A DNA stretch of 64,000 bases from NCBI GenBank assembly GCA_022825135.1, contig JAJDYN010000013.1, positions 1 to 64,000 on the forward strand. Reading direction: 5' to 3'. Below the pieces are notes generated by a model that saw only the letters and a list, made by a program, of their open reading frames with translations, was not told the origin of the DNA and made no database searches. This document shows positions 6,650-16,257 of this stretch, piece after piece. Position 1 is the first letter of the stretch, and every line of letters begins with the position of its first letter. The position numbers were made by a program, and so were the translations under genes. Source of the stretch: Gemmatimonadota bacterium (GTDB taxonomy: Bacteria > Gemmatimonadota > Gemmatimonadetes > Longimicrobiales > Gaopeijiaceae).

Positions 6650-9081
6650 ATACCGTTCGCCGGATCCAGCATGGCCTCGATGCGCACGAGCACGTCCTCG
6701 TAGTGCAGCCGGGTCGCCCGGTCCCGGGTGCGCCCGGCGCCCGCGCGCACCTCCCCGGCCAGCGTTGCGAGCTGCCCGCGCACCGCGGGCACGATGTCGG
6801 TGGCGAGGGCGTCCTCGTCCTCCATCAGCTCCGCGAAGCGCTCGAGGTGCACGCGCTGGAGATTGCGCCTGTAGGTATCCGTGGCTTCGCCGCTCGCCGT
6901 CTCCCGCCACACCGCGCCGCGCAGGTCGTCGAGCATCTCGTTGAGCCCGTAGGCCTCTGCGCCGTCGAAGGCCTCCTGCTCGATCAGCCGCTTCATGCGG
7001 TTAACGTCCAGCAGCCGGTTGAGTGCGGAAGCCTGCCAGCCGCCCAGCAGGTCGGGCGCGCCCGATCCCTGCACGCGGTCGAGGATGTCCGGGTCGATCA
7101 GCCAGGACGGCGTGCGGAAGACCTGCTCGTCCAGGTAGGCCATCGCCCGTTCCTGCGCGTCACGCTCCACCCGCTCGTACGGGTAGCCCTCCTGGTCCTG
7201 GCTCTTCCGGTTCCAGCGCACCCCGCCGACGTTGGTCAGCACATGGCCCGAGTAGCGGTTCCACTGCGCGCCGATCTGCTGGTGCAGCTCGCGCAACTGC
7301 GCGTAGTCCTCGCCCTCTTCGTAGGTCCAGTCGCGCAGCGACGTGGCGATGCGCTTCAGGTTGGCGATGCCCAGCTCCGACGCGCGCATGGCGTCGTCGC
7401 CGATGGCCTCGGTGAGCGACTCGGGGTCGGCCTGGCTGGGGTCACCGAAGCGGTAGACGGGGTCGTCGCCCGTGTCCAGGATCCACTTGTGCAGCGTCGG
7501 CCTCTCGTCCTCCGGCGAAGCCGCGTCCGGGATGGGCCGATAGCCCCAGCGGACCGAGTAGATGTCGTACGGCCCCACGCGGGGCAGCACGCAGGCGTCG
7601 TCTCCGGGCTGCGCCACGTAGTTGAAGCGCGCGTAGTCCATGATCGACGGCGCCGTGCCCATCGAGCAGGTGAAGCTCGTGCGCAGCGAGTCGACCGGGT
7701 ACGCCGCCGACGACTTCATGTTGTGCGGCAGCCCGATGGTGTGTCCCACCTCGTGCGCCGATACGAAGCGGATCAGCTCGCCCATCACCTCGTCCTCGAA
7801 CTTCACCCCGCGCGCGTTGTCCTCCTTGGCCGCCGTCTGCACCAGGTACCAGTTGCGCAGCAGGTTCATCACGTTGTGGTACCACTGGATGTCGCTCTCC
7901 AGGATCTCGCCCGTCCTGGGATCGTGGACATGGGGTCCCGACGCGTTCTGGACCGATGAGGCCAGGTAGCGGATCACCGAATAGCGCGCATCCTCGGGGC
8001 TCCAGTCGGGGTCCTCTTCCGGCGAAGGGGGCTCGCGCCCCTCGATGGCGTTGCTGAATCCCGCCGCTTCGAACGCCACCTGCCAGTCGTTCACCCCCTG
8101 GATGATGTACGGGCGCCACTTCTCCGGCGTCGCGGGATCCACGTAGTACACGATGGGCGTCACGGGGTCGACCAGCTCTCCGCGCGCCCACGCCTCCGGG
8201 TCGGAGGGCTCGAGGCGCCAGCGCGTGATGAAGCGCTCCTGCTCGGCGCGCTGCTCGTCCAGCGCGTAGTTGGTGCGGGTCACCGAGAAGTAACCGACCC
8301 GCTCGTCCCACAGCCGCGGCTGCATGGGCTCGTCGGGGAGCAGCAGCATCGAGTGGTTCATCTCGAGCGAGAGGGTGTTCGACTCCGCGTCTGAAGGGGC
8401 CTCGGTGGCCTGGTAGGTGACCACCCGCCGCACCTCGACGTTGCGCGGGAAGCTGCGCACCGACTCGATGAAGGTGCGGTCCCCGTCGAGGCTGCGGACC
8501 TCGTAGGCCTCTCGCCGCTGCGGGCGGATGCCGAAGAGCGGCACGTCGCTCTCGAACAGGTCGTTCACCTGGATGACGACCGCCGACGAGTCCTCGGACA
8601 GCGTCTCGATGTCGAACACATGGATGACCGGCTCGAAGTTGGAGTTCAGCACCGACTGGTAGATGGTGCTCTCCGGGTCGGCGTAGTTCTCGTGGCTCAC
8701 CTGGCGCAGCAGCACCTGGTCGCCCCGCCGCTGCCAGCGCACCACCGCGGTCCCCTCCTTGGCGCCGCCCCAGCCCACGTTCTCCGCGGTGCGGGAGATT
8801 CTCGACACCACCAGCATCTCGCGTCCGAACTGTTCGACGGGGATCTCGTAGAAGAAGTCCGTGTCGACCTGGTGGACGGCGAACAGGCCGTCGTCGCTGA
8901 CGGCGTCGCCGGTGATCACCTCGGAGTACGGCGACATGGCATCGTCGTCCCGGTCCGGCTGCGCGGGGGAGGGGGCGGGCCCGGGGTCCGCGCGCCCGAC
9001 GGCGCAGGCGGCCAGGAAGAGCGGAGCGAGCAGGAGGGAGAGGCGGCGAGCCAGATGAACGAGTGAGTCTGAGCGCTTCAT
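6646..9081 (-). CDS. Zinc-dependent metalloprotease lipoprotein (DUF5117/DUF4953 type)
   Basis: An 811-residue exported protease. The ATG at 9081, with GGAG upstream, opens a signal peptide ending in the lipobox LAAC, so it is probably anchored as a lipoprotein. The catalytic metzincin-type motif HEVGHTIGLPHN lies near residue 442, followed by the Met-turn-like stretch APSIMDYARFNY. The N-terminal half has the beta-rich prodomain-like regions of this family, and the C-terminal part is helical (DDLRGAVWRE to the end). Such proteins are numerous in Bacteroidota and Gemmatimonadota and are thought to digest peptides at the cell surface. Its stop overlaps the start of the YheT-like hydrolase gene. 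Confidence 0.9.
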   Translation of the reverse strand: MKRSDSLVHLARRLSLLLAPLFLAACAVGRADPGPAPSPAQPDRDDDAMSPYSEVITGDAVSDDGLFAVHQVDTDFFYEIPVEQFGREMLVVSRISRTAENVGWGGAKEGTAVVRWQRRGDQVLLRQVSHENYADPESTIYQSVLNSNFEPVIHVFDIETLSEDSSAVVIQVNDLFESDVPLFGIRPQRREAYEVRSLDGDRTFIESVRSFPRNVEVRRVVTYQATEAPSDAESNTLSLEMNHSMLLLPDEPMQPRLWDERVGYFSVTRTNYALDEQRAEQERFITRWRLEPSDPEAWARGELVDPVTPIVYYVDPATPEKWRPYIIQGVNDWQVAFEAAGFSNAIEGREPPSPEEDPDWSPEDARYSVIRYLASSVQNASGPHVHDPRTGEILESDIQWYHNVMNLLRNWYLVQTAAKEDNARGVKFEDEVMGELIRFVSAHEVGHTIGLPHNMKSSAAYPVDSLRTSFTCSMGTAPSIMDYARFNYVAQPGDDACVLPRVGPYDIYSVRWGYRPIPDAASPEDERPTLHKWILDTGDDPVYRFGDPSQADPESLTEAIGDDAMRASELGIANLKRIATSLRDWTYEEGEDYAQLRELHQQIGAQWNRYSGHVLTNVGGVRWNRKSQDQEGYPYERVERDAQERAMAYLDEQVFRTPSWLIDPDILDRVQGSGAPDLLGGWQASALNRLLDVNRMKRLIEQEAFDGAEAYGLNEMLDDLRGAVWRETASGEATDTYRRNLQRVHLERFAELMEDEDALATDIVPAVRGQLATLAGEVRAGAGRTRDRATRLHYEDVLVRIEAMLDPANGI

Positions 9082-9285
9082 GGGACATCTCCGGCAGCGA
9101 ATTCGGGGGGACGGGGGTCTACCAGCGTGGCGGGTCTTTCCCCTTGCCGCCACGCCCGTCCGGGAAATTAGAAAACCCGGGGGACGCATGCCACGTCGCC
9201 GACCCCTTCACCGTGCGTCGGTGGCGGCCGCGGACGACCGTACCAGTTACGCTCTGGAGCGACCCGGCCATACGACGGGAGACCG

Positions 9286-9321
9286 TTGAACCCATGGCGC
9301 GATTTGTTTACAGTGTTCACA
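9286..9321 (+). promoter_or_regulatory. Putative tetR promoter and overlapping operator
   Basis: TTGAAC (9286-9291) and TACAGT (9309-9314) are separated by exactly 17 bp and form a plausible sigma-70 promoter. Its start point would fall at about 9321, the A of the ATG. Two half-palindromic units, TGTTTACA (9305-9312) and TGTTCACA (9314-9321), overlap the -10 element and the start codon and look like a TetR-type operator. This suggests an autorepressed, leaderless transcript. Confidence 0.45.
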
Positions 9322-10004
9322 TGGCAATTCAGCGATCCGACATCAGGAGCCACGCCACCGAGCTCTACCTTTGCGGGGGGCTCAGGGCGCTGTCCATGCG
9401 CAACCTGGCGGCAAGGCTGGGCGTGACCGCGCCCGCCCTGTATCGCCATTACGGCAGCAAGGACGAAGTGCTGCGCGACATGGTGCGCGAGGCCTACCGG
9501 CAGTCGGCCACCTATATCCACCGGGCCCTCTCGGCCGCCACGCCGCTCGACCGGTTCCGCCGGGCCGGAGAGGAAAACCTCGATTTCGCCCTGACGCATC
9601 CGCGCTGGTACGAGATGATGTACCTCTCCCCGGAGCGATTCGGGTGGCCGGACTATCCGCCCGAAGTGGCCGCACATGCCCAAGCTACGCATCAGTTCTG
9701 GATGGATCGGGTGCGCGAGTGCGTAGATGCCGGGTACCTGAGGGCCGAAAACGACATCCGCGACGTGGGGATGACCATGTGGGCACATTCCCATGGCCTG
9801 ATCACGATCTACATGCGAGGGCTCCTGGAGTTGAGCGAGGCCCGGTTCCGGGATGTCTATCGCGCGTCGGCCAGGCGGATGCTGCTGGGTCTGGGCACCC
9901 GAAAGCTGCTGCGCGAGGTGGGGGCGGGCGAGCGTGACGGAGAGGATGGGTCGGGGGAAGCGGACCATGTGCAGAACACCGAATTCAGCGAGGCATACGG
10001 ATGA
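9321..10004 (+). CDS. TetR/AcrR family regulator of the RND efflux operon
   Basis: A 227-residue regulator. The N-terminal helix-turn-helix is clear: ALSMRNLAARLGVTAPALYRHYGSKDEVL, with ALYRHYGSK as the recognition helix. The rest (about 60-200) is the helical ligand-binding and dimer domain, ending in an acidic tail. It is the first gene of a drug-efflux operon, and its stop overlaps the TolC gene's ATG (ATGA), so it is almost certainly the local repressor, with an efflux substrate as inducer. I chose the ATG at 9321 because a promoter and operator end exactly there. An ATG at 9294 would add nine residues. Confidence 0.9.
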   Translation: MAIQRSDIRSHATELYLCGGLRALSMRNLAARLGVTAPALYRHYGSKDEVLRDMVREAYRQSATYIHRALSAATPLDRFRRAGEENLDFALTHPRWYEMMYLSPERFGWPDYPPEVAAHAQATHQFWMDRVRECVDAGYLRAENDIRDVGMTMWAHSHGLITIYMRGLLELSEARFRDVYRASARRMLLGLGTRKLLREVGAGERDGEDGSGEADHVQNTEFSEAYG

Positions 10005-11539
10005 TTAGCGATGCAGGACGAGGGTGGATGGGAGTTTCGGGGAAACTGCGGGTCGTGGGGATGTTCGTGAACGCTGTTCTCTTACTGGTCGTGGCCGCTG
10101 AGACCGCTCTGCCGGCCCTTCTCGGTGCCCAGGAGCCGGTTTCGGCCGCTGCTCCGTCGGGCGACGTCCTTACACTCCCGGACGCGGTCTCAATGGCGCT
10201 GCGCCGCAACCGCGACGTTCGCGATGCGCGCTTTGGCCTGGACCTGGCGCAGGAGCAGGTGTCGGAAGCGTGGGGGGGCGTCCTGCCGACCATCAGCATG
10301 AACGCGGACTACACGCGCAACGTGTCTCCCGCCGTGTCATTCCTTCCGGCCTTCATCTTCAATCCCGATGCGGGTCCCGACGAACTCATCCAGGTGCAGT
10401 TCGGCGCGGACAACAGCTGGAACACGAGCGTGAGCCTGGAACAGCCCCTCTTTGATGCGCGCGTATTCGTAGGTCTGGGGGCGGCCCGGCGCCTGGCGTC
10501 GATCCAGGAGGAGTTCGTGCGCGGGCGCAGCCAGAACCTGGTCACGCGGGTGCGGCTGGCCTACTACGATCTGCTGCTCGCGCAGGAACAGGAGCGGCTC
10601 ACCCGCAATTCCGTCAGCCGGGTGCGCCAGTCCCTGAAGGAGACCAGCGCGATGAACCGGGCCGGGCTGGCGTCGGACTACGACCAGCTCCGTATCGAGG
10701 TGGAACTGGCCAATCTGGAGCCGAACCTGCGCCGCGCCGAAAACGCCGCAACGCAGTTCCGCCGGGTACTGGCGGTGGAGCTCGCACTGGAAGACCAGGA
10801 GAACCTGCAGGTGGCCGGATCGCTGGCGTCGATGGACCTGGATGATCCCGCCGGCAACACGCCCGCCAACCGTGCGATTCTGGCGTTCGCCAGTTCGGCG
10901 CCGCTCGAGGGCGCTGCCGAGCAACGGGTCCAGCAGGCATGGGAGCGGCGGTCCGATCTGCGCCAGTTGGAGATGACCGAACGTCTCCGCCACTCCGAGA
11001 TGCGCCTGGAGCAGATGCAGTACCTGCCCACGGTCTCGTTCTTCGGCAACTACGTGCTCCAGGCCCAGCAGAACGGAGCGCCGGACTTCTTCGGCGACCC
11101 CATGTCGCGGGCGTCGGCGCAGGCCGTCGGCATCTCGGTGAGCGTCCCGATCTTCGAGGGCTTCCGCAAAGATGCCCGCGTGGACCAGCGCCGGGCGGCG
11201 TGGCGGCAGGCCGAGACCCAGTTCCGGTTCGCGCGCGACCAGGCGGCGAGTCAGGTCAAGTCGCTGATCGAACTGGCCGACGAAGCGCGAGCGCGGGCGC
11301 GGGGGCAGAAGCTGGCCGTCGACCAGGCTCGGCGCGGCTTCGAGATCGCCTCCGCGCAGTACCGGGAAGGACTGAGCGGCCAGCTCGAGCTTACGGATGC
11401 CGAGGTGGCTCTAAGACAGAGCGAGTTCAACTACGCGCAAGCCGTGTACGACTATCTGGTGGCCTGGGCGCAGCTCGACGAAGCGGTCGGCGCCGTGCCG
11501 ATGGTGGATTCGGAATTCAGGCAGGCTGACGGACAGTAG
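10001..11539 (+). CDS. TolC-family outer membrane efflux protein
   Basis: A 512-residue outer-membrane channel component of a tripartite pump. A hydrophobic signal segment (GMFVNAVLLLVVAAETALPALLGAQ) precedes LTLPDAVSMALRRNRDVRDAR, the usual start of an OEP domain. Two long coiled-coil repeats follow, with the family motif DYDQLRIEVELANLEPNLRRAE in the first and QYREGLSGQLELTDAEVALRQ in the second. It would form the trimeric outer-membrane duct that docks to the adaptor encoded next. The ATG at 10001 overlaps the tetR stop; ATGs at 10028 or 10061 would give a tidier signal peptide. Confidence 0.95.
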   Translation: MISDAGRGWMGVSGKLRVVGMFVNAVLLLVVAAETALPALLGAQEPVSAAAPSGDVLTLPDAVSMALRRNRDVRDARFGLDLAQEQVSEAWGGVLPTISMNADYTRNVSPAVSFLPAFIFNPDAGPDELIQVQFGADNSWNTSVSLEQPLFDARVFVGLGAARRLASIQEEFVRGRSQNLVTRVRLAYYDLLLAQEQERLTRNSVSRVRQSLKETSAMNRAGLASDYDQLRIEVELANLEPNLRRAENAATQFRRVLAVELALEDQENLQVAGSLASMDLDDPAGNTPANRAILAFASSAPLEGAAEQRVQQAWERRSDLRQLEMTERLRHSEMRLEQMQYLPTVSFFGNYVLQAQQNGAPDFFGDPMSRASAQAVGISVSVPIFEGFRKDARVDQRRAAWRQAETQFRFARDQAASQVKSLIELADEARARARGQKLAVDQARRGFEIASAQYREGLSGQLELTDAEVALRQSEFNYAQAVYDYLVAWAQLDEAVGAVPMVDSEFRQADGQ

Positions 11540-11567
11540 ACAACACGAAGTCTTCAAGGAAACGACG

Positions 11568-12644
11568 ATGAATCGAGCAGTACGGCGGATGACAGGGGGA
11601 GTGGCGCTGGGGCTGGCGGGGGTCGTGGCCGCCTGCAGCAGCAGCGCGGAGGCGGGCGACACCATCCCGCCCATCATCGAGGGCGCCACGCGCGTGATCA
11701 ACGTGGAGGTGGAGCCGATCGCGCCCACCGGCTTCACCGAGCTGATCCGGCTGACCGGCACCGTGCGCGCGAACCGCGACGTGGTGGTCTCGGCCACCGA
11801 GGCCGGGCTGGTTTCGGCGATCCTGGTGGATCAGGGGAATCCGGTGCGGTCCGGTCAGGCGGTGGCCCGCCTGGACGACACGCAGTTGCGGGCGCAGGTG
11901 GACGAGGCGCGCGCCCGGGCGGACCTGGCGCAGGAGACCTGGGAGCGGTACCGGCGGCTCTTCGAGGAGGACCAGGTCGGATCCGAGCTGCAGTACCTGG
12001 AGGCCCGCTACGCGGCCGAGCAGTCGGCGGCGAGCCTGACCGCGCTTTCCGCCCGGCTGGACGCCACCGTCATCCGGGCACCGTTCGAGGGCGTGCTCGA
12101 CTCCCGCGACATCGAACTCGGCAGCATGATCATGCCCGGGACGCCGGTGGCGCGCGTGGTGGACCTGGATCCGGTGCGCATCCGCGGCGGCGTCCCCGAG
12201 AGGTTCGCGCTCGACGTGCGGCCGGGCTCCGAGGCCACGGTCACGTTCCAGGTACTCGAAGGCGAGATCTTCGAGGGCGCCATCACCTATGTCGGGGCCG
12301 CGGTCGATCCTGAAGACCGCACGTTTCCGGTCGAGCTGACCCTGGCCAACCCGGGCGGGCTTATCAAGCCTGAGATGGTGGCCAACATCGAGATTGTGCG
12401 CGAGACCCGCACGGACGTGGTGGTGGTCCCCCGCGAGGTGCTGCTGAGGGTGGAGGACGGGTACGTCGCGTACGTGGTGGAAGGTGCCGGTGACGATGGA
12501 GTGGCGCGGCTGCGCGAGGTCGAACTGGGACCCGCCCAGCGCAACCTCGTCGTCATCGAGGAGGGCCTTCAGGCCGGAGACCGGCTCGTCGTCATCGGCC
12601 AGCAGCTGATCGCCGACGGCGACCGGGTGCGGGTGGTCAACTGA
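11568..12644 (+). CDS. RND efflux periplasmic adaptor (membrane fusion protein, lipoprotein)
   Basis: A 358-residue adaptor. The signal peptide ends in VVAACSS, making Cys23 the probable lipidated residue. The domains in order are: a beta-barrel strand (about 45-65), lipoyl half VVSATEAGLVSAILVDQGNPVRSGQAVARLD, a short coiled-coil hairpin (95-145), second lipoyl half DATVIRAPFEGVLDSRDIELGSMI, a beta-barrel domain and a C-terminal membrane-proximal domain ending DRLVVIGQQLIADGDRVRVV. It bridges the TolC-type channel and the inner-membrane RND permease encoded on either side. Confidence 0.95.
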   Translation: MNRAVRRMTGGVALGLAGVVAACSSSAEAGDTIPPIIEGATRVINVEVEPIAPTGFTELIRLTGTVRANRDVVVSATEAGLVSAILVDQGNPVRSGQAVARLDDTQLRAQVDEARARADLAQETWERYRRLFEEDQVGSELQYLEARYAAEQSAASLTALSARLDATVIRAPFEGVLDSRDIELGSMIMPGTPVARVVDLDPVRIRGGVPERFALDVRPGSEATVTFQVLEGEIFEGAITYVGAAVDPEDRTFPVELTLANPGGLIKPEMVANIEIVRETRTDVVVVPREVLLRVEDGYVAYVVEGAGDDGVARLREVELGPAQRNLVVIEEGLQAGDRLVVIGQQLIADGDRVRVVN

Positions 12645-12654
12645 GGAGACCGAT

Positions 12655-15600
12655 ATGTCTGAATTGAGGGACGAACGAGCGGGCCGGAGGGCAACCGGAA
12701 ACGGCGAGGACGTCGGCGCGGGCCGGCCCCGCGACGATGCGGGTTACCTGGCGCGCTTCAAGGAATTCGTGCTCACGAGCTTTGCGATCGACCACCGCAC
12801 CAGTTCGGTGGTATTGCTGATCCTCATCACGATCACCGGCCTGACTTCCTACCAGGTGATCCCGAAGGAGTCGTTCCCGGAGATCGAGATCCCGCTGATC
12901 GCCGTGAACACCATCTACCCGGGGGTGTCGCCCGCCGACATCGAAACGCTGGTCACCCGCCCGATCGAGGAGGAACTCAGCACCATCTCCGACATCAAGG
13001 AGCTTTCCTCCACTTCCATCGAGGGGTACTCCAGCGTAACCGCCGAGTTCGAGACCACGGTCAACATCGAGGAGGCGCTCCAGCAGATCCGCGAGAAGGT
13101 CGACCTGGCCAAGCCGGAGCTGCCCGAGGACGCGGAAGAGCCGGCCATCCTGGAGTTCACCTTCTCCGAACTCCCGATCATGCAGGTGAACCTCGCGGGC
13201 GACTTCGACCTGGTCTACCTCAAGGAGATCGCCGAGGACCTGCAGGACGAACTGGAGAGCGTTCCCGAAATCCTGCGCGTGGATGTGCGGGGCGGGCTCG
13301 AGCGCGAGGTCAAGGTGGATGTCCACCTGTCGCGGCTCCAGTTCTACAACCTGGCGCTCCAGGACGTCATCGACGCGATCGCGGCCGAGAACGTCAATAT
13401 CCCGGGCGGCTCCATCGACGTGGGCAACCAGAGGTTCCTCGTCCGGGTGGACGGCGAGTTCGACGATCCCGAGCTGATCGAGGATCTGGTCATCACCGCC
13501 GACGATGCGGGCCCCATCTATGTGCGCGACCTGGCGGACGTCGAGTTCGGGTTCTCGGAGCGCGAGAGCTACGCCCGGCTGGACGGGTCGCCGGTGGTGA
13601 CGCTGGACATCGTCAAGCGGTCGGGGGAGAACATCATCGAGACCGCGGACCAGGTGAGGGCGGTCATCGACGAGATGACGCCGCTCTTCCCGGCGACCAT
13701 GACGGTGAAGATCACCGGGGACATGTCGCGCGACATCTTCTCGATGGTGAGCTCGCTCGAGAACAACATCATCTCCGGGCTCATCCTGATCGTGAGCGTG
13801 CTGCTCTTCTTCCTGGGACTGCGCACGTCGCTCTTCGTCGCCATCTCGATCCCGTCGTCGATGTTCCTGTCCTTCGGGGTTCTCAGGCTGCTGGGCGTGT
13901 CCATGAACATGGTCGTGCTCTTTTCCCTGATCCTGGCGCTGGGGATGCTGGTCGACAACGCGATCGTGGTGGTGGAGAACATCTATCGCTACGTGGAGCG
14001 CGGGTGGAACCGGAGGCTGGCGGCCAAGAAGGCCACGGGCGAGGTGGCCGGTCCGGTGATCGCCGCGACGCTCACCACCCTGGCGGCCTTCGCGCCGCTC
14101 CTGTTCTGGCCCGGCATCTCGGGCGAGTTCATGGGCTATCTGCCCACGACCCTCATCGTTACGCTCTCCAGCTCGCTCTTCGTGGCGCTGGTGATCGTTC
14201 CCACGCTGTGCTCGATGTTCATCCTGCGCGAAGGGGAAGAGCCTCCGCCGCTCACGCGGGCAGCGCGTCTCACCCTGATCGGCGTCAGCGCGGGGGTGAC
14301 TCTCGGCTTCGCGCTCGCCAATCCGCTCACGGCCGCGCTGCTGCTCGTCACCGCGGGCCTGCTGTGGGCCTTCTACCGTTTCGCGATCAAACGCGCGGCC
14401 ACGGCCTTCCAGCACTGGTGGCTCGAGCGGGCGATCGTCTTCTACGAAGCCCAGCTGACGCGCGCGCTCAATCACCCCGTTGTGGTGCTCGCCGGTTGCG
14501 CGGCGATGCTCGTCGTGACCGTGATCCTGTTCGGGCGGTTCAACGCTGGGGTGGAGTACTTCCCCGAGGCCATTCCGCCCCGGCAGATCATGATCGACGT
14601 GGACGCCCCGACCGGCACCCGCGCGGACTTCACCGACCGGCTCGTGCGCCGCATCGAGGACAAACTGCCCGACTACGAGGGGGTTTCGCTCGACGGCGAA
14701 TCGGTGGTCGCCACCGTGGGCGGCGGCGGGGGGGGTGGTCCGATGGGCGGCGGGCCGGGCGGTCCGGAAGCCGGACTCGTGACCATCTCCATGGTGGAAT
14801 TCCAGGACCAGCGGACCGACGCCTTCCAGACGCTGGCGCTGCTGCAGGAGACCATCGGAAGCGACCTCGCGGGAGCCGACATCTCGGTCGACAAGGCCGA
14901 GGAGGGACCCGCCACCGGCCCGCCCGTGAACGTCGAACTGGTGGGCTCCGACCCCGAGCTGCTGAACGTGCTCGCCGACGAAATGATCGCCACCCTGCAG
15001 GCCGATCCGGTCTACGCCAAGCTGGTTCGCCTCGACTCGAACCTCGACGACGCCCGTCCCGAACTGGGTGTCCGCGTAGACCGGGAAAAGGCCGCGCTCT
15101 ACGGGCTTTCGACCCGTCGCGTGGGCCAGGCCATCCGGGGCGCCATCCAGGGCATCGAAGCGGCGAAGTACCGGACGGGCAATGACGAGTACGACATCAT
15201 CGTGCGCCTGGCGGAAGAGGACCGGGACGAGCTCAGCACCCTGTCCGAACTCACGGTGCTGTCGGAGGGCGATCCCATCCCGCTGCTCTCGGTCGCGTCC
15301 TGGGAGGTAGGGGAAGGAGCCGGGTCCATCCAGCGCCTGGACATGGACCGATCGGTGACGGTGTCGTCGGAAGTGCGCGCCGGCTTCAACTCCAACGCCG
15401 TGCTGGGCGAGGTGCAGCTGGCGCTCGCCGCCTTCGGGGAGTCCCTCCCGCCGGGGTACCAGATCCGCTACACGGGCGAGAACGAGGAGCAGGCGGAGGC
15501 CCAGGCCTTCCTCACGACCGCGTTCCTGATGGCGCTCTTCCTGATCGGCTTCATCCTCATCTCGCAGTTCAACTCGCTGGTCAAGCCCTTCATCATCCTG

Positions 15601-16095
15601 ACCTCGGTGATCATGTCCACCGTCGGCGTGCTGCTCGGCCTGATGGTGTTCCGCATGCCCTTCGGCATCATCATGACGGGTGTGGGCATCATCTCGCTGG
15701 CCGGGATCGTCGTGAACAACGCCATCGTGCTCATCGACTACATCGACGTGCTGCGCGGACGCGACGGGGTGGACCGGCGGGACGCGCTGGTGCTGGGCGG
15801 CATGACCCGCTTCCGGCCGGTGGTGCTGACCGCGGTGACCACGGCGCTCGGTCTGGTGCCGCTCGCGATCGGGCTCAACTTCGACTTCTTCGGCCTGTAC
15901 GGCAGCCTCACTCCCGACCTGTACTGGGGCGGCGACCAGGCCGCGTGGTGGGGGCCGATGGCGATCGCGGTGATCGCGGGGATCATCTTCGCGACCTTCC
16001 TCACCCTGATCGTGGTGCCGGTCATGTACCAGGTGGTCGACGACATCGGGCGATTCTTCCGCAGGCACTATTCGTCGCGGGCGGCCCATACATGA
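12655..16095 (+). CDS. RND efflux permease (AcrB/MexB-like, HAE-type)
   Basis: A 1146-residue inner-membrane proton-driven drug exporter, about 100 residues longer than AcrB. The layout is usual: TM1, porter loop, TM2-6, second helix set and TM8-12. TM4 reads LGMLVDNAIVVVENIYRY; where AcrB has two adjacent Asp residues, this protein has Asp-Asn, so the proton relay uses one Asp. A run of Gly with a few Pro/Met (about residues 688-706) interrupts the second porter domain, and an insert of about 60 residues with two hydrophobic stretches (around 535-580) precedes TM7. GAGGAG lies 6 bp before the start. A 14-bp palindrome (16109-16122) follows the stop and may mark transcript end. Confidence 0.95.
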   Translation: MSELRDERAGRRATGNGEDVGAGRPRDDAGYLARFKEFVLTSFAIDHRTSSVVLLILITITGLTSYQVIPKESFPEIEIPLIAVNTIYPGVSPADIETLVTRPIEEELSTISDIKELSSTSIEGYSSVTAEFETTVNIEEALQQIREKVDLAKPELPEDAEEPAILEFTFSELPIMQVNLAGDFDLVYLKEIAEDLQDELESVPEILRVDVRGGLEREVKVDVHLSRLQFYNLALQDVIDAIAAENVNIPGGSIDVGNQRFLVRVDGEFDDPELIEDLVITADDAGPIYVRDLADVEFGFSERESYARLDGSPVVTLDIVKRSGENIIETADQVRAVIDEMTPLFPATMTVKITGDMSRDIFSMVSSLENNIISGLILIVSVLLFFLGLRTSLFVAISIPSSMFLSFGVLRLLGVSMNMVVLFSLILALGMLVDNAIVVVENIYRYVERGWNRRLAAKKATGEVAGPVIAATLTTLAAFAPLLFWPGISGEFMGYLPTTLIVTLSSSLFVALVIVPTLCSMFILREGEEPPPLTRAARLTLIGVSAGVTLGFALANPLTAALLLVTAGLLWAFYRFAIKRAATAFQHWWLERAIVFYEAQLTRALNHPVVVLAGCAAMLVVTVILFGRFNAGVEYFPEAIPPRQIMIDVDAPTGTRADFTDRLVRRIEDKLPDYEGVSLDGESVVATVGGGGGGGPMGGGPGGPEAGLVTISMVEFQDQRTDAFQTLALLQETIGSDLAGADISVDKAEEGPATGPPVNVELVGSDPELLNVLADEMIATLQADPVYAKLVRLDSNLDDARPELGVRVDREKAALYGLSTRRVGQAIRGAIQGIEAAKYRTGNDEYDIIVRLAEEDRDELSTLSELTVLSEGDPIPLLSVASWEVGEGAGSIQRLDMDRSVTVSSEVRAGFNSNAVLGEVQLALAAFGESLPPGYQIRYTGENEEQAEAQAFLTTAFLMALFLIGFILISQFNSLVKPFIILTSVIMSTVGVLLGLMVFRMPFGIIMTGVGIISLAGIVVNNAIVLIDYIDVLRGRDGVDRRDALVLGGMTRFRPVVLTAVTTALGLVPLAIGLNFDFFGLYGSLTPDLYWGGDQAAWWGPMAIAVIAGIIFATFLTLIVVPVMYQVVDDIGRFFRRHYSSRAAHT

Positions 16096-16257
16096 TGCGC
16101 CGCCGCCCGGGCCGATCGGCCCGATGCCGGCAGGTCGCCGCCGAATGCCGACCGGCCGCCTGCTGCGGGTTTGCTTTCGCGCCCCCGCGCGGCCACACTA
16201 TAGGCAGGAAATCGTACCTTTCGCGTTCGTCGCGCTCACATGCCTGAGGAGGTTGCC

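Noticed and set aside
12637..16089. 1150-codon open frame on the minus strand opposite the RND permease
   Set aside because: High-GC shadow: rich in His/Arg/Asp/Gly with no domain, and the plus strand encodes a complete, well-conserved permease.
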